Counted from the stretch's first letter, positions 44,950 through 54,212 are shown. The stretch is 64,000 nucleotides of DNA from an uncultured Tateyamaria sp. (GCF_947497045.1 NZ_CANMEU010000006.1:146373-210372), one strand, 5' to 3'. Numbers and translations: made by a program. Notes: generated by a model not told the origin, from the letters alone.

Positions 44950-45243
44950 ATGCCCTATGCCGTCACCGTCGTGTTCGACATCAAGCCCGGCCACATGGAC
45001 GCATTCATGCCCCATATCCTTCAAAACGCGCGCAGTTCCGTTCGGGACGAGCCGGGGTGCCGTCAGTTCGACGTGTGCACGGACCCCGCCTTGCCCGACA
45101 CCGTGTTCCTATATGAGCTTTACGATGATCTGGCTGCATTCGAGGCGCATCAGGGCATGCCACACTACATCGCTTGCGGCTTGAAGATCGGAGATCTGGT
45201 GGCAGGCAAGACCCTGAAAACCTACGCGCAGGTCGACAGATGA
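44950..45243 (+). CDS. Antibiotic-biosynthesis-monooxygenase (ABM) domain protein
   Basis: A 97-residue dimeric alpha-beta barrel protein. It has the ABM pattern: YAVTVVFDIKPGHMDAFMPHILQNARSSVRDEPGCRQFDVC, then FLYELYDDLAAFEAHQGMPHY. Such proteins act as cofactor-free monooxygenases or as isomerase/mutarotase-like enzymes. The ATG at 44950 is the family start; it overlaps the following MBL gene by ATGA. It is under the same divergent control as the dehydrogenase operon. Confidence 0.82.
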   Translation: MPYAVTVVFDIKPGHMDAFMPHILQNARSSVRDEPGCRQFDVCTDPALPDTVFLYELYDDLAAFEAHQGMPHYIACGLKIGDLVAGKTLKTYAQVDR

Positions 45244-46040
45244 GCACTGATTGGGAGGTCTACGCGATCAAATACGCTGACCGGGATGCACGCACCCGCG
45301 CGGACAGCTTTATCTTTGATGACAACCACGAAGCGCCCCATGCCATGGACTATTACATGTGGCTGATCCGGGGGGCGGGCCGGGTGATCCTCGTGGACAC
45401 AGGCTATGATGTGGACGAAGGGGTGATGCGGGGGCGGCCCATCCGGCTGAACCCGGTCGAGGCATTGAAACCCTTTGATCTGACGCCCGAGGATGTGACC
45501 GAGATTATCGTCACGCACCTGCATTACGATCACGCCGGCGGTCTGCACCTGTTTCCCAACGCCCAAATCCACCTGCAAGCTGCTGAAATGGCCTATGCCA
45601 CGGGGCCGTGCATGTGCCACGACACGCTGCGGATGCCGTTCACGGCGGCACATGTCTGCGAGGCGGTGACGCGGCTTTATGCGGGCAAGCTGACTTTCCA
45701 TGACGGGGAGGGGGCGATTGCTGATGGGATTTCAGTGCATTGTATTGGCGGACACTCACGCGGGCTTCAGGCGGTGCGGGTGCGCACGCGCACGGGTTGG
45801 ATGGTGCTGGCTTCGGATGCCGCGCATTACTACGAGAACTTTATGGCCCGAAAGCCGTTCCCCATCGTGGTCGACCTTCAGGATATGCTTGACGGGTTCA
45901 ACACGCTGCGCAGGCTGGCAAGCAAGCCGGAATTGATCGTTCCCGGCCACGACCCGCTGGTGCGCCAGTATTTCGACAGTGCCCTGGCCGATCATATCAT
46001 CCGCCTCGATGTCGGCCCGAACGGGACCATGGTGCTGTAA
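45240..46040 (+). CDS. Metallo-beta-lactamase-fold hydrolase, lactonase-like
   Basis: A 266-residue MBL hydrolase with a complete dinuclear zinc site: THLHYDHAGG (His93, His95, Asp97, His98), GGHSRG, ASDAAHYY and a final PGHD. The arrangement and size resemble AHL-lactonase/AttM-type enzymes. With dehydrogenases divergently transcribed, it may hydrolyse a lactone formed by a sugar-acid or cyclitol dehydrogenase; quorum quenching is an alternative. It is co-translated with the ABM-domain gene. Confidence 0.82.
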   Translation: MSTDWEVYAIKYADRDARTRADSFIFDDNHEAPHAMDYYMWLIRGAGRVILVDTGYDVDEGVMRGRPIRLNPVEALKPFDLTPEDVTEIIVTHLHYDHAGGLHLFPNAQIHLQAAEMAYATGPCMCHDTLRMPFTAAHVCEAVTRLYAGKLTFHDGEGAIADGISVHCIGGHSRGLQAVRVRTRTGWMVLASDAAHYYENFMARKPFPIVVDLQDMLDGFNTLRRLASKPELIVPGHDPLVRQYFDSALADHIIRLDVGPNGTMVL

Positions 46041-46145
46041 CATTTGGCACATGTCCGTGGCGGGTTTTTGAAAAACGGGCAAGTTCTACCGCAAAATCGG
46101 TAACACTCGGCGGAATCCGTCACGTGGTTGCGATCCATCCTCATG

Positions 46146-46209
46146 CCGCATTGCAGCGAAGGGTGACCATGCGTAAATAGGGGTCAACCGCGTATTTCCG
46201 CATTGCAGC
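46146..46209. repeat. Two identical CCGCATTGCAGC sites upstream of the hydroxybutyrate dehydrogenase
   Basis: The 12-mer occurs at 46146-46157 and 46198-46209, 52 bp apart (five helical turns), the second 19 bp before the start codon. TGCA/GCA-type sites are reported for PhaR, the polyhydroxybutyrate regulator of Rhodobacterales, which makes PhaR a candidate binder (inference). Confidence 0.6.
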
Positions 46210-46228
46210 ATGCCAAAAGGACCTCACT

Positions 46229-47005
46229 ATGACACGCACCGCCATCATCACCGGATCCACCAGCGGCATTGGCCTTGGGATCGCCGAAGCCTTTGCCGCC
46301 CAAGGCATGAACATCATGCTCAACGGGTTTGGGGATCCGGACGAGATCGAGGCGACGCGCGCCGCATTGGACGCCAAGGCCGAAGGGACCGTGGCCTATC
46401 ACGGGGCTGACATGACGAAACCGGATGAGATTGCCGATTTGGTGACCCAGACGGAAAAGCAGTTTGGTGCGGTCGATATCCTCGTGAATAACGCGGGCAT
46501 CCAATATGTCGGCCCCATCGAAGAGTTCCCGCTGGAAAAATGGGATGCGATCATCGCGATCAACATGTCTTCGGCCTTTCACACGATCCGGGCGGCTTTG
46601 CCGGGGATGAAGGCACGTAGATGGGGGCGGATCATCAATGTGGCCTCGGCCCACGGGCTTGTCGCCTCTCCCTACAAATCGGCCTATGTGACGGCCAAGC
46701 ACGGCATTGTCGGCCTGACCAAGACCGTCGCGCTTGAGGCCGCCGAACATGGTGTGACCTGCAACGCGGTTTGCCCGGGCTATGTGTTGACGCCGTTGGT
46801 CGAAGGGCAAATCCCCGATACCGCCAAAGCGCGCGGCATCACCGAAGAAGAGGTCAAACGTGATGTCCTTCTGGCCGCGCAGCCCACCAAGGAATTCGTG
46901 ACCGTTGAACAGCTTGGGGCGGTCTGTACGTTCCTTGTCACAGATGCTGCTGCCTCGATGACAGGCACTGCCTTGCCTGTCGATGGTGGCTGGGTCGCCC
47001 AATAA
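46229..47005 (+). CDS. 3-hydroxybutyrate dehydrogenase (SDR)
   Basis: A 258-residue short-chain dehydrogenase with TGSTSGIGLGIAEAFAAQG (NAD loop), NNAG at 87-90 and catalytic Ser140, Tyr153 and Lys157 (ASPYKSAYVTAKHG). The C-terminal region (CPGYVLTPLVEGQI and PTKEFVTVEQLGAVCTFL) is close to bacterial D-3-hydroxybutyrate dehydrogenases. It turns 3-hydroxybutyrate from PHB breakdown into acetoacetate. AAAAGGA precedes the ATG; the patatin gene follows 32 bp later. Confidence 0.9.
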   Translation: MTRTAIITGSTSGIGLGIAEAFAAQGMNIMLNGFGDPDEIEATRAALDAKAEGTVAYHGADMTKPDEIADLVTQTEKQFGAVDILVNNAGIQYVGPIEEFPLEKWDAIIAINMSSAFHTIRAALPGMKARRWGRIINVASAHGLVASPYKSAYVTAKHGIVGLTKTVALEAAEHGVTCNAVCPGYVLTPLVEGQIPDTAKARGITEEEVKRDVLLAAQPTKEFVTVEQLGAVCTFLVTDAAASMTGTALPVDGGWVAQ

Positions 47006-47037
47006 ACATGAACCGCGCCCTTACAGGAGGACAGACC

Positions 47038-48132
47038 ATGTCCAGGACCAACGGTCGTTCAAAGCGGCATGAGAAATCCATCAACCTTGCCCTTCAGGGC
47101 GGCGGCTCGCACGGCGCGTTCACATGGGGCGTGCTGGATCGGATGTTTGAAGAGGATCGGCTGTGGATCGAAGGGGTCAGCGGCACATCTGCGGGTGCGA
47201 TGAACGCGGTTGTCGCCACCCAAGGGATGTATGACGGCGGGGCCGCCGGTGCACGTCAGGCCCTGGAAGACTTCTGGCGCGCCGTCAGCGTTGCAGGTCA
47301 GGCCAGCCCCATTCAGCGCACCGCGTTCGAGAAGATCATGGGGTCATGGTCGCTGGATCTGAACCCGGGCTATGCAATGATGGACATGATGAGCCGCATG
47401 GCCTCGCCCTATGACCTCAACCCGATAGGCCTGAACCCGCTGCGTGATGTGGTCGAGGACTTCATCGATTTTGACAAGGTCGCCAACTGTTCGGACATGG
47501 GCCTTTATATCTCGGCCACCAATGTGGAAACCGGGCGCGCCCGGGTGTTTCACCGCGAAGAGGTGACGCTGGATGTGGTCATGGCCTCGGCCTGTCTGCC
47601 ATCCATGTTCAAAGCGGTCGAGATTGACGGCACGCCCTATTGGGATGGCGGGTTCATGGGCAACCCGGTGCTGTTTCCGTTCATCGACCACTCACCGTCT
47701 TCGGATATCGTGATCGTGCAGATCAACCCGCTGCTGCGCCCCGGCACCCCGCGGCGCGCGCGAGATATCCAGAACCGGGTGAATGAGATCACCTTCAACG
47801 CTTCGCTGCTGCGCGATCTGCGCACCATTGATCTGATCCACCGCCTGATCGAGGACGGGGCGCTGTCGGACAACGAATATCGGCGCATGAATATGCACAT
47901 GATTGACGGATGTGGCGACATGCTGGCGCTGGATGCGTCCTCCAAGATGAACTCGGAATGGGCGTTCCTGATCCACATGCGTGATCTGGGCCGCGAACAT
48001 GCGGATCGCTGGCTGGCCGCAAATTTCGACAAGATCGAGAAGGAAAGCACGCTGAACCTGCGTGAATTTTTCGATGACTTCGGGGCCCCGCACGGGGGCA
48101 ATGCGGTCGAGTTGAAATCCAGAAAGGATTGA
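47038..48132 (+). CDS. Patatin-like hydrolase, possible PHB depolymerase or phospholipase
   Basis: A 364-residue patatin-family enzyme with oxyanion motif LQGGGSHGAFTWGVL, nucleophile GTSAG (near residue 52), and the catalytic Asp in WDGGFMGN. I chose ATG 47038 because AGGAGG lies ten bases before; an in-frame ATG at 47008 lacks this. Sitting directly behind hydroxybutyrate dehydrogenase, it may release 3-hydroxybutyrate from intracellular polymer; phospholipase activity is the alternative. No signal peptide. Confidence 0.85.
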   Translation: MSRTNGRSKRHEKSINLALQGGGSHGAFTWGVLDRMFEEDRLWIEGVSGTSAGAMNAVVATQGMYDGGAAGARQALEDFWRAVSVAGQASPIQRTAFEKIMGSWSLDLNPGYAMMDMMSRMASPYDLNPIGLNPLRDVVEDFIDFDKVANCSDMGLYISATNVETGRARVFHREEVTLDVVMASACLPSMFKAVEIDGTPYWDGGFMGNPVLFPFIDHSPSSDIVIVQINPLLRPGTPRRARDIQNRVNEITFNASLLRDLRTIDLIHRLIEDGALSDNEYRRMNMHMIDGCGDMLALDASSKMNSEWAFLIHMRDLGREHADRWLAANFDKIEKESTLNLREFFDDFGAPHGGNAVELKSRKD

Positions 48133-48136
48133 AACC

Positions 48137-49009
48137 ATGACAATTCGCACGATCACACTCGGGCTCGCAATCGCGACGCTCGGCACGGCGGCTTTTGCCT
48201 TCGATCTGGGCGGGCTCAAGACCAAGGTGCTTCATGGGCTTGAGGGGCCAAGTCAGGCGCGTGATATCTCGAACAAGGTGCTGGGCGATACGGCGCTCGC
48301 GGATGAAGGGATCGCGGAACTGGCCGGGCGCAACCTGCGCACGCGGTTCTGGACGATCAACGACAAGGGCATCGTGCCAATCCACGATCACGCAAGCCGC
48401 CCCGCCGTGTTCACCGTCCTGTCGGGGCAGATTTACGAATACACCTCGACCTCTGAGAACCCGGTGCTGCACGACACGGGCGGCCTTGCCCTGGAAGAGG
48501 GCGCACTGGCGCATTGGTGGCTGAACGAAGGTGACGAGACGGTGCATCTGATCGCCTTCGATGTTTATGCGCCCGATGGTGCATCCACCGATGTGGCATC
48601 GCGACCTGCCGGAATGGATGTGAAAACCCCGGACAATCAGAGGGTGGAGCATGCGCTGTTGGGGTCCGTCAACATCGGCAAACACTTTGGCGATGGTACG
48701 GGCGAGGGCTGGGTGCTCAGCACCTATCGCACCACGATCGAGCCCGGCGGCACCTTTGCCAGCTTTACCGCACCCGGCGAGCCGATCCAGAGTTTCGTCT
48801 GGGAAGGTGAAGTGACCGAGTACAGCGTTTCGGACCCCAAGGTCCTTGCAACCCGGAGCGGGTCGACGGTCGCGGGCGGTGCCCAGGCGTGGTGGGAAAA
48901 TACCAGTGATGGGCCTGCGGTGATCTATTTCGGTGTGGTTGAACCGGCCTCCGAAGTGGCCGGTGTCGAACGCGTCGGTCCACTCGCGCATGGCAGCCAC
49001 GGAGAGTAA
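48137..49009 (+). CDS. Exported two-domain cupin protein
   Basis: A 290-residue protein with a signal peptide (about 1-21, ending AAFA) and two cupin-like barrels. In the first, IVPIHDHASRPAVFTVLSG with HDH supplies likely metal ligands, and AHWWLNEGDETVHLIAF follows. The second (STYRTTIEPGGTFASF ... WENTSDGPAVIYFGV) lacks a clear HxH. It is therefore probably a periplasmic binding or catalytic cupin of unknown substrate. It starts 4 bp after the patatin stop and abuts the MFS gene, so it belongs to the same operon. Confidence 0.7.
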   Translation: MTIRTITLGLAIATLGTAAFAFDLGGLKTKVLHGLEGPSQARDISNKVLGDTALADEGIAELAGRNLRTRFWTINDKGIVPIHDHASRPAVFTVLSGQIYEYTSTSENPVLHDTGGLALEEGALAHWWLNEGDETVHLIAFDVYAPDGASTDVASRPAGMDVKTPDNQRVEHALLGSVNIGKHFGDGTGEGWVLSTYRTTIEPGGTFASFTAPGEPIQSFVWEGEVTEYSVSDPKVLATRSGSTVAGGAQAWWENTSDGPAVIYFGVVEPASEVAGVERVGPLAHGSHGE

Positions 49010-49012
49010 GCG

Positions 49013-50242
49013 ATGACGGCCATGCCCGATCCCGCGGCCGCGATGACGGGCATGGCCCCCGCGTTGACCGAAAAATCCCCCGAAGACCGGGCGATGGTCA
49101 TTCGCCGCTCAACCATGATTGCCCTGATCGCGTTTCTGACGCTGATTGACTTGTTCGGCTCGCAGGCGCTGCTGCCCACATTGGTTGAGGTTTACGGGGT
49201 CAGCCCGGCGGTCATGGGCTTTGCGGTCAATGCCTCGACCATCGGCATGGCGGCGGCCAGCCTTATCGTGGCGCTGTTTGCGCGCAAGATCGACCGCAAG
49301 CGCGGGATTTGGATATGTCTGGCGCTGCTGAGCCTGCCCACGATGCTGCTGGCGCAACAACCCGACCTCACCACCTTTACCCTTCTGCGTGTGGCCCAAG
49401 GCGTGTTCATGTCCGCCGCCTTCACGCTGACGCTGACATATCTCAGCGAGGAATGCTCGCTGACAGCCGTGGGCGGGGCGATGGCGGCCTATATCACCGG
49501 CAATGTGGCCTCCAACCTGTTCGGGCGGCTGTTGGCCTCGGGGATTGCGGACAATATCGGGCTGCCCGAAAGCTTTTATGGCTTTGCCCTTCTTAACCTC
49601 ACTGGCGCACTGGCCGCATACCTTTATCTGGGAGGACGGGACGGTGCGCGCAGCGGTCACGCACAGGATACAGGGTCTGTGGTCGAGGCGTGGAAAGACC
49701 ACCTGAGCAACGCCAGGCTGGTCGCCATGGTTGCGATCGGGTTTGTCTTGCTGTTCGTCTTTGTGGCGACCTTCACCTACGCCAACTTCATCCTGTCCGA
49801 GGCTCCTTTTGCGCTGCCCCAGACCTATATCGGGTTCGTGTATTTCGTGTTTGTTCCTGCGATCCTGACCACGCCGCTCGCGGCGGCGTCGGTGAAACGT
49901 TATGGTGCGCGGGCAAGCTTTCATGGCTCGATCCTCGCATCGCTCTTTGGGCTGCTGTTGCTTCTGACCCCCTCTCTGACCTTGTTTCTGATCGGGTTGG
50001 CGTTGGTCGGTGCCGGGCTGTTCTTTGCCCAATCGGTCGCCACCGGCTATGTGGGTCGCACGGCCATGCATGACCACGCTGCGGCCAACGGACTCTACCT
50101 TGCCAGCTATTATCTTGGCGGGATCAGTGGCGCATTTGCTATCGGGCGCGTTTTTGAAGCGCATGGCTGGGCCATGTCCATCGGCGTGCTGGTCACGCTG
50201 ACAGCCCTCGCTGGTGCATTATCTTTGAAAATGATGCGTTAG
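49013..50242 (+). CDS. MFS permease
   Basis: A 409-residue, 12-helix major-facilitator protein. The N-terminal half resembles the YnfM/drug-efflux type (DLFGSQALLPTLVEVYGVSPAVMGFAVNASTIGMAAASL) with the loop 2-3 motif ARKIDRKRG. It ends with helices around YLASYYLGGISGAFAIGRVFE. Substrate unknown; a metabolite exporter is plausible. It is the last gene of the hydroxybutyrate dehydrogenase-patatin-cupin unit, followed by a bidirectional hairpin. Confidence 0.85.
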   Translation: MTAMPDPAAAMTGMAPALTEKSPEDRAMVIRRSTMIALIAFLTLIDLFGSQALLPTLVEVYGVSPAVMGFAVNASTIGMAAASLIVALFARKIDRKRGIWICLALLSLPTMLLAQQPDLTTFTLLRVAQGVFMSAAFTLTLTYLSEECSLTAVGGAMAAYITGNVASNLFGRLLASGIADNIGLPESFYGFALLNLTGALAAYLYLGGRDGARSGHAQDTGSVVEAWKDHLSNARLVAMVAIGFVLLFVFVATFTYANFILSEAPFALPQTYIGFVYFVFVPAILTTPLAAASVKRYGARASFHGSILASLFGLLLLLTPSLTLFLIGLALVGAGLFFAQSVATGYVGRTAMHDHAAANGLYLASYYLGGISGAFAIGRVFEAHGWAMSIGVLVTLTALAGALSLKMMR

Positions 50243-50257
50243 AACCAAGAAAGCAGT

Positions 50258-50316
50258 GCATATTTTTTGAACGATGAAAGGGAAGTTCCTCCAACTTCAT
50301 TGTTCTTCAAATATGC
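50258..50316. terminator. Long imperfect inverted repeat between convergent operons
   Basis: A 21-bp left arm at 50258-50278 (GCATATTT...ATGAA) pairs with the right arm at 50296-50316 at 17 of 21 positions around a 17-nt loop. A T-rich tract sits in the left arm. It separates the end of the MFS gene from the end of dppF and is probably a bidirectional terminator. Confidence 0.7.
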
Positions 50317-50329
50317 AAACCCAGATGTA

Positions 50330-51301
50330 TCAATCTGTGGCATCGACCATGTGGCAGGCCACGCGGCTGGTGCCAATCTGGCGTAATTCAGGGCGTTTGG
50401 TGCGGCAAATATCTGCGGCCAGTGGGCAGCGCGGATTGTATGCGCAGCCGGGAGGCGGGTTGATCGGGTCGGGGATTTCGCCCGTGGGTGGGATCACTTC
50501 GCGCCCAAACCCATCCAGTTGCGGGGCGGCAGCCAGCAGCATCTGCGTGTAGGGGTGTTTGGGCGTTTCAAACAGCGTATCGGGGTCCGCCTCTTCGACC
50601 AGACGGCCCAGATACAGCACCCCGATCTTGTCGGCCATGTGCTGGACCACCGTCAGATCGTGGCTGATGAACAGATAGGTGAGGCCAAACTCGTCCTTGA
50701 GGTCGCTCATCAGATTCAGCACCTGCGCCTGCACGCTCACATCCAGCGCGCTGGTGGGCTCATCACACACGATCAGCTTCGGCTCGGATGCCAGTGCGCG
50801 CGCGATGCAGATCCGCTGGCGCTGGCCGCCTGAAAACTCGTGTGGAAACTTGCCCGCATCGCGCGCGGCGAGACCCACCTGTTCGAGCAGTCGTTCGGAC
50901 AGTCCTTTGGTGTGCCCACCACGCGCTGCCACCGGTTCGGCGATGATATCACGCACCCGCCAGCGCGGGTTGAGCGAGGCAAACGGGTCCTGAAAAATCA
51001 TCTGGATGTCGGCCCGCACGTCGTCGATCTTTTGCGCATCCGTCTCGCGCGCCAGATCGACCCCGCGAATGTCCACGGACCCGGTCGAGGGCTCAAGAAG
51101 GCCGACCAGCATCTTGCCGATGGTGGACTTGCCCGACCCGGATTCGCCGACCAGCGCATAGACCGTCTGCTCTTCGATGTTGAAAGACACGTCCGATACC
51201 GCCGTCAGGAGGGCCTTTGGCTGGCGTTCGATCACCCGGTTCAGCCACGGTTTGGAGACGTCAAATATGCGGGTCAGATGAGAGACACTTACCAAGGCCA
51301 T
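50330..51301 (-). CDS. dppF: Peptide/nickel-type ABC transporter ATP-binding protein
   Basis: A 323-residue ATPase of the oligopeptide transporter family. Walker A GESGSGKST, signature FSGGQRQRICIARAL, Walker B LIVCDEPTSALD and the family-specific C-terminal extension with NPPPGCAYNPRCPLA (cysteines that may hold a cluster). Its start overlaps the dppD stop by one base. It energises the DppBC-like permease pair. Confidence 0.92.
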   Translation of the reverse strand: MALVSVSHLTRIFDVSKPWLNRVIERQPKALLTAVSDVSFNIEEQTVYALVGESGSGKSTIGKMLVGLLEPSTGSVDIRGVDLARETDAQKIDDVRADIQMIFQDPFASLNPRWRVRDIIAEPVAARGGHTKGLSERLLEQVGLAARDAGKFPHEFSGGQRQRICIARALASEPKLIVCDEPTSALDVSVQAQVLNLMSDLKDEFGLTYLFISHDLTVVQHMADKIGVLYLGRLVEEADPDTLFETPKHPYTQMLLAAAPQLDGFGREVIPPTGEIPDPINPPPGCAYNPRCPLAADICRTKRPELRQIGTSRVACHMVDATD

Positions 51302-52278
51302 CAAGCGACATCCTCGCGTAAAAGCGGGTGAAAACAGGCGGCACGTCCCTGAGCATCGGCCAGCGTCGGGCCAGGATTTCGCGTGCAATCGGCCTGCGCG
51401 CGCGGGCAGCGTGGATGAAACGCACACCCATCGGGCAGCGTATCCAGTCGCGGCATTGCACCGGGGATCTGATGCAGCCGCGCCTTGCCCCGCGAGGCCA
51501 GCGGGGTCGAGCCCATCAGCCCGTCCGTATAGGGGTGCAGCGGCACGGTCAGCACATCGCGCACCGGCCCCAACTCGGCCAGTTGGCCCGCATACATCAC
51601 CGCCACCCGGTCGGCAGCTTCGGCGATCACGCCCATGTCGTGGGTGATCAGCATGACGGCGGTGCCGCGATCCCGGCAGAGCCGTTTCAGCAACGCGATG
51701 ATCTGCGCCTGTACGGAGACGTCCAATGCAGTGGTCGGTTCATCCGCAATGATAAGGCTCGGCTCGGCACACAGGGCCAGCGCGATCACGACCCGTTGGC
51801 GCATGCCCCCCGAAAATTGGTGCGGATAGCTATCGACCCGTTGGGCGGCACCCGGAATGCCCACCTCTTCCAGCGCGGCGATGGCTCGCTTGCGCGCGTC
51901 CGACTGGCTGATGTCGAGATGGGCCAGCATCGTCTCGGTCAACTGGTCCCCGATCTTGAGCAGCGGATTGAGCGAGGTCAGTGGATCCTGAAACACCATC
52001 CCGATATGCTTGCCCCGCAACCGCCGCATGTCGTCGCCTTGCAGGTGGTCGATGCGGGTGCCGTTCAGATGAATTTCACCTGAGGCGATATGGGCAGGCG
52101 GGTTGAGCAGACCGATAACTGCGTTCCCGGCCATTGACTTGCCCGCCCCGGACTCGCCAACCACGCCGAGGATTTCCCCTTGGGCAATGTCATAGGAAAC
52201 GTCTTGAACGGGTCGTAGCGTGCCGTGGCGCGTGGGGATGTCGACGGTGAGGTTGTGGATGGAGAGGGTGGGGGTCAT
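51301..52278 (-). CDS. dppD: Peptide/nickel-type ABC transporter ATP-binding protein
   Basis: A 325-residue ATPase paired with the following one. Walker A GESGAGKSM (Ser/Thr position occupied by Met after GKS), signature FSGGMRQRVVIALAL, Walker B LIIADEPTTALD and the C-terminal GCAFHPRCPRA. It shares ATGA with dppC upstream. The pair is typical of dipeptide, oligopeptide, nickel or glutathione importers; the substrate is set by the binding protein. Confidence 0.92.
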   Translation of the reverse strand: MTPTLSIHNLTVDIPTRHGTLRPVQDVSYDIAQGEILGVVGESGAGKSMAGNAVIGLLNPPAHIASGEIHLNGTRIDHLQGDDMRRLRGKHIGMVFQDPLTSLNPLLKIGDQLTETMLAHLDISQSDARKRAIAALEEVGIPGAAQRVDSYPHQFSGGMRQRVVIALALCAEPSLIIADEPTTALDVSVQAQIIALLKRLCRDRGTAVMLITHDMGVIAEAADRVAVMYAGQLAELGPVRDVLTVPLHPYTDGLMGSTPLASRGKARLHQIPGAMPRLDTLPDGCAFHPRCPRAQADCTRNPGPTLADAQGRAACFHPLLREDVA

Positions 52279-53228
52279 CTAAGCCTCGGATTCAACGCAT
52301 CACGCAGCCAATCGCCCAGCAAATTGACGCTCAGCGCCAATGTCAGCAGCGTCAGCGCCGGAAACAGCAGGATCCACCACTCGCCCGAGAACAGGAAGCC
52401 TTGGCCGATCCGAATGAGTGTACCAAGCGAGGGTTGTGTGGGCGGTGCGCCGACGCCGAGGAAGGACAGTGTGGCCTCGGCGATGATCGCCAGTGCCAGC
52501 GAGATCGTCGCGATCACCAGCACAGGGCTCAGTACATTGGGCAGGATGTGGCGCAGCATGATTGCAGGGCCGGTGCGCCCGATCAGCTTGGCGGCGGCCA
52601 CGTATTCCTTGTTCTTTTCGACCAGCGTGGCCCCCCGCACGACCCGTGCGAACTGCACCCAATCGGACAGGCCAATGGCGATGATCAGCACCCAGATCGC
52701 CATCTGGTCACGGTATTCGACCGGAGTGACCCCCTTGGCCACACCAAAGATCAGCATCGCCACAAGGATACTGGGAAAGGTCAGCTGCACGTCTGCAATG
52801 CGCATGATGATCGTTTCGGTCCAGCCGCCCACATAGCCTGCGAGCAGCCCAAGCGTGATGCCCAGCACCATCGCAAAGGCCACCGCAGCGGCCCCTACGA
52901 ACAGCGATATGCGCATGCCATAAAGGATCGTGGAAAACACATCGCGCCCCTGATCATCCGTGCCCAGCCAAAAGCTGTCGCCGGTGAAAGCGTTGGGGGT
53001 CATCGGGGCGGAAAACCCGTTCATCAGGTTCAGTGAGCCGGGATCAAACGGGTCATAAGGCGCGATCAGGGGAGCAAAGATGGCGCTCAGCACCAGCAGC
53101 AGCGTGATCGCAAAACTGACGACCGCCACGGGCGAGCGTTTGAACTGGTAGATAAAATCCGATTGTAGCGCGAGGCGCAGTCGTGACGGATCTTTGGCCG
53201 CGCTGTCGGAAAGGGGGGTGTCGACCAT
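52275..53228 (-). CDS. dppC: Peptide/nickel-type ABC transporter permease
   Basis: A 317-residue permease with the extra N-terminal OppC domain (about 1-60; PVAVVSFAITLLLVLSAIFAPLIAPYDPFDP), then five helices and the EAA loop (VAAAKLIGRTGPAIMLRHILPNVLSPVLV). It starts 3 bp after dppB stops and overlaps dppD by 4 bp. It forms the membrane channel with DppB. Confidence 0.92.
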   Translation of the reverse strand: MVDTPLSDSAAKDPSRLRLALQSDFIYQFKRSPVAVVSFAITLLLVLSAIFAPLIAPYDPFDPGSLNLMNGFSAPMTPNAFTGDSFWLGTDDQGRDVFSTILYGMRISLFVGAAAVAFAMVLGITLGLLAGYVGGWTETIIMRIADVQLTFPSILVAMLIFGVAKGVTPVEYRDQMAIWVLIIAIGLSDWVQFARVVRGATLVEKNKEYVAAAKLIGRTGPAIMLRHILPNVLSPVLVIATISLALAIIAEATLSFLGVGAPPTQPSLGTLIRIGQGFLFSGEWWILLFPALTLLTLALSVNLLGDWLRDALNPRLR

Positions 53229-53231
53229 GGC

Positions 53232-54212
53232 TTAATGCCCTCCGGTCCGATCAACGCGCAGGCGCGGGTCAATGGCAAAATAAAGCAGGTCCACGATCAG
53301 GTTGATGCCGACGAACATCACCGAAATCAGCATGAGATAGGCGGCCATCACCGGGATATCGACAAACTGGATCGCGTTGATGAACAGCAGACCCACACCG
53401 GGCCACTGAAATACCGTCTCGGTGATGATCGCGAACGCGATGATCGACCCCAGTTGCAGCCCTGTGACCGTGATCACCGGCACCAGCGTGTTCTTGAGCG
53501 CATGGCGGAAATTCACCGCCCGTTCGCGCAGGCCCCGGGCGCGGGCAAAGCGGATATAGTCCTGACGCAGCACCTCAAGCATCTCGGAACGCACAAGCCG
53601 CATGATCAGTGTCATCTGGTAAAGACCAAGGGTAATTGATGGCAATATCAGTGCCTTGAGCCCCGTTTCGGTCAGGAACCCTGTGGACCAGTTGCCAATC
53701 TTGACGGTCTCGCCACGTCCGAAACTGGGTAGCCAGCCCAGCTCGACCGAAAACAGATAGATCAGCAATATCCCGATCAGGAAGGTGGGCAGGGACACCC
53801 CGATCAGCGAGGCGGACATGATCACGTTGGCCGTAATCCCGTTGCGCCGGATGGCGGTGAAAACGCCCAACCCGATCCCGATGGAGATGGCGAGAAACCC
53901 GCTGACAGCGGCCAGTTCCAACGTCGCTGGCGCACGCTCCAGCAGGATTTCGGACACAGGCCGCCCCTGGCGATAGCTGACCCCGAAATTGCCCTGCACC
54001 GCGCCGCCGAGAAATTTGACATATTGCATGACGAACGGCTGATCGAGGCCAAGCTGCCCGCGCAGCCGGTCAATGTCTTCCTGTGTGCGTTCCTGGCCCA
54101 GCATGTTATCGATGGGATCGCCCACGAAACGGAACATGGAAAAGGCGACAAGCCCGACAATCAGAAGGACAAGTGCGCTTTGGCCGATGCGTTGGATGAT
54201 GTAGGCGAGCAT
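53232..54212 (-). CDS. dppB: Peptide/nickel-type ABC transporter permease
   Basis: A 326-residue DppB-like permease: N-terminal YIIQRIGQSALVLLIVGLVAFSMFRFVGDPIDNML with the GDP motif of the family, then the EAA-type loop YIRFARARGLRERAVNFRHALKNTLVPVITV. It is now the first gene of the BCDF unit; in typical operons the binding protein gene precedes it directly, but here an AAA ATPase gene and 174 bp lie between. Confidence 0.92.
   Translation of the reverse strand: MLAYIIQRIGQSALVLLIVGLVAFSMFRFVGDPIDNMLGQERTQEDIDRLRGQLGLDQPFVMQYVKFLGGAVQGNFGVSYRQGRPVSEILLERAPATLELAAVSGFLAISIGIGLGVFTAIRRNGITANVIMSASLIGVSLPTFLIGILLIYLFSVELGWLPSFGRGETVKIGNWSTGFLTETGLKALILPSITLGLYQMTLIMRLVRSEMLEVLRQDYIRFARARGLRERAVNFRHALKNTLVPVITVTGLQLGSIIAFAIITETVFQWPGVGLLFINAIQFVDIPVMAAYLMLISVMFVGINLIVDLLYFAIDPRLRVDRTGGH

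Noticed and set aside
49109..50164. 351-codon minus-strand frame opposite the MFS gene
   Set aside because: A Gln/Arg/His-rich shadow frame; the plus strand has the expected helices and motifs.
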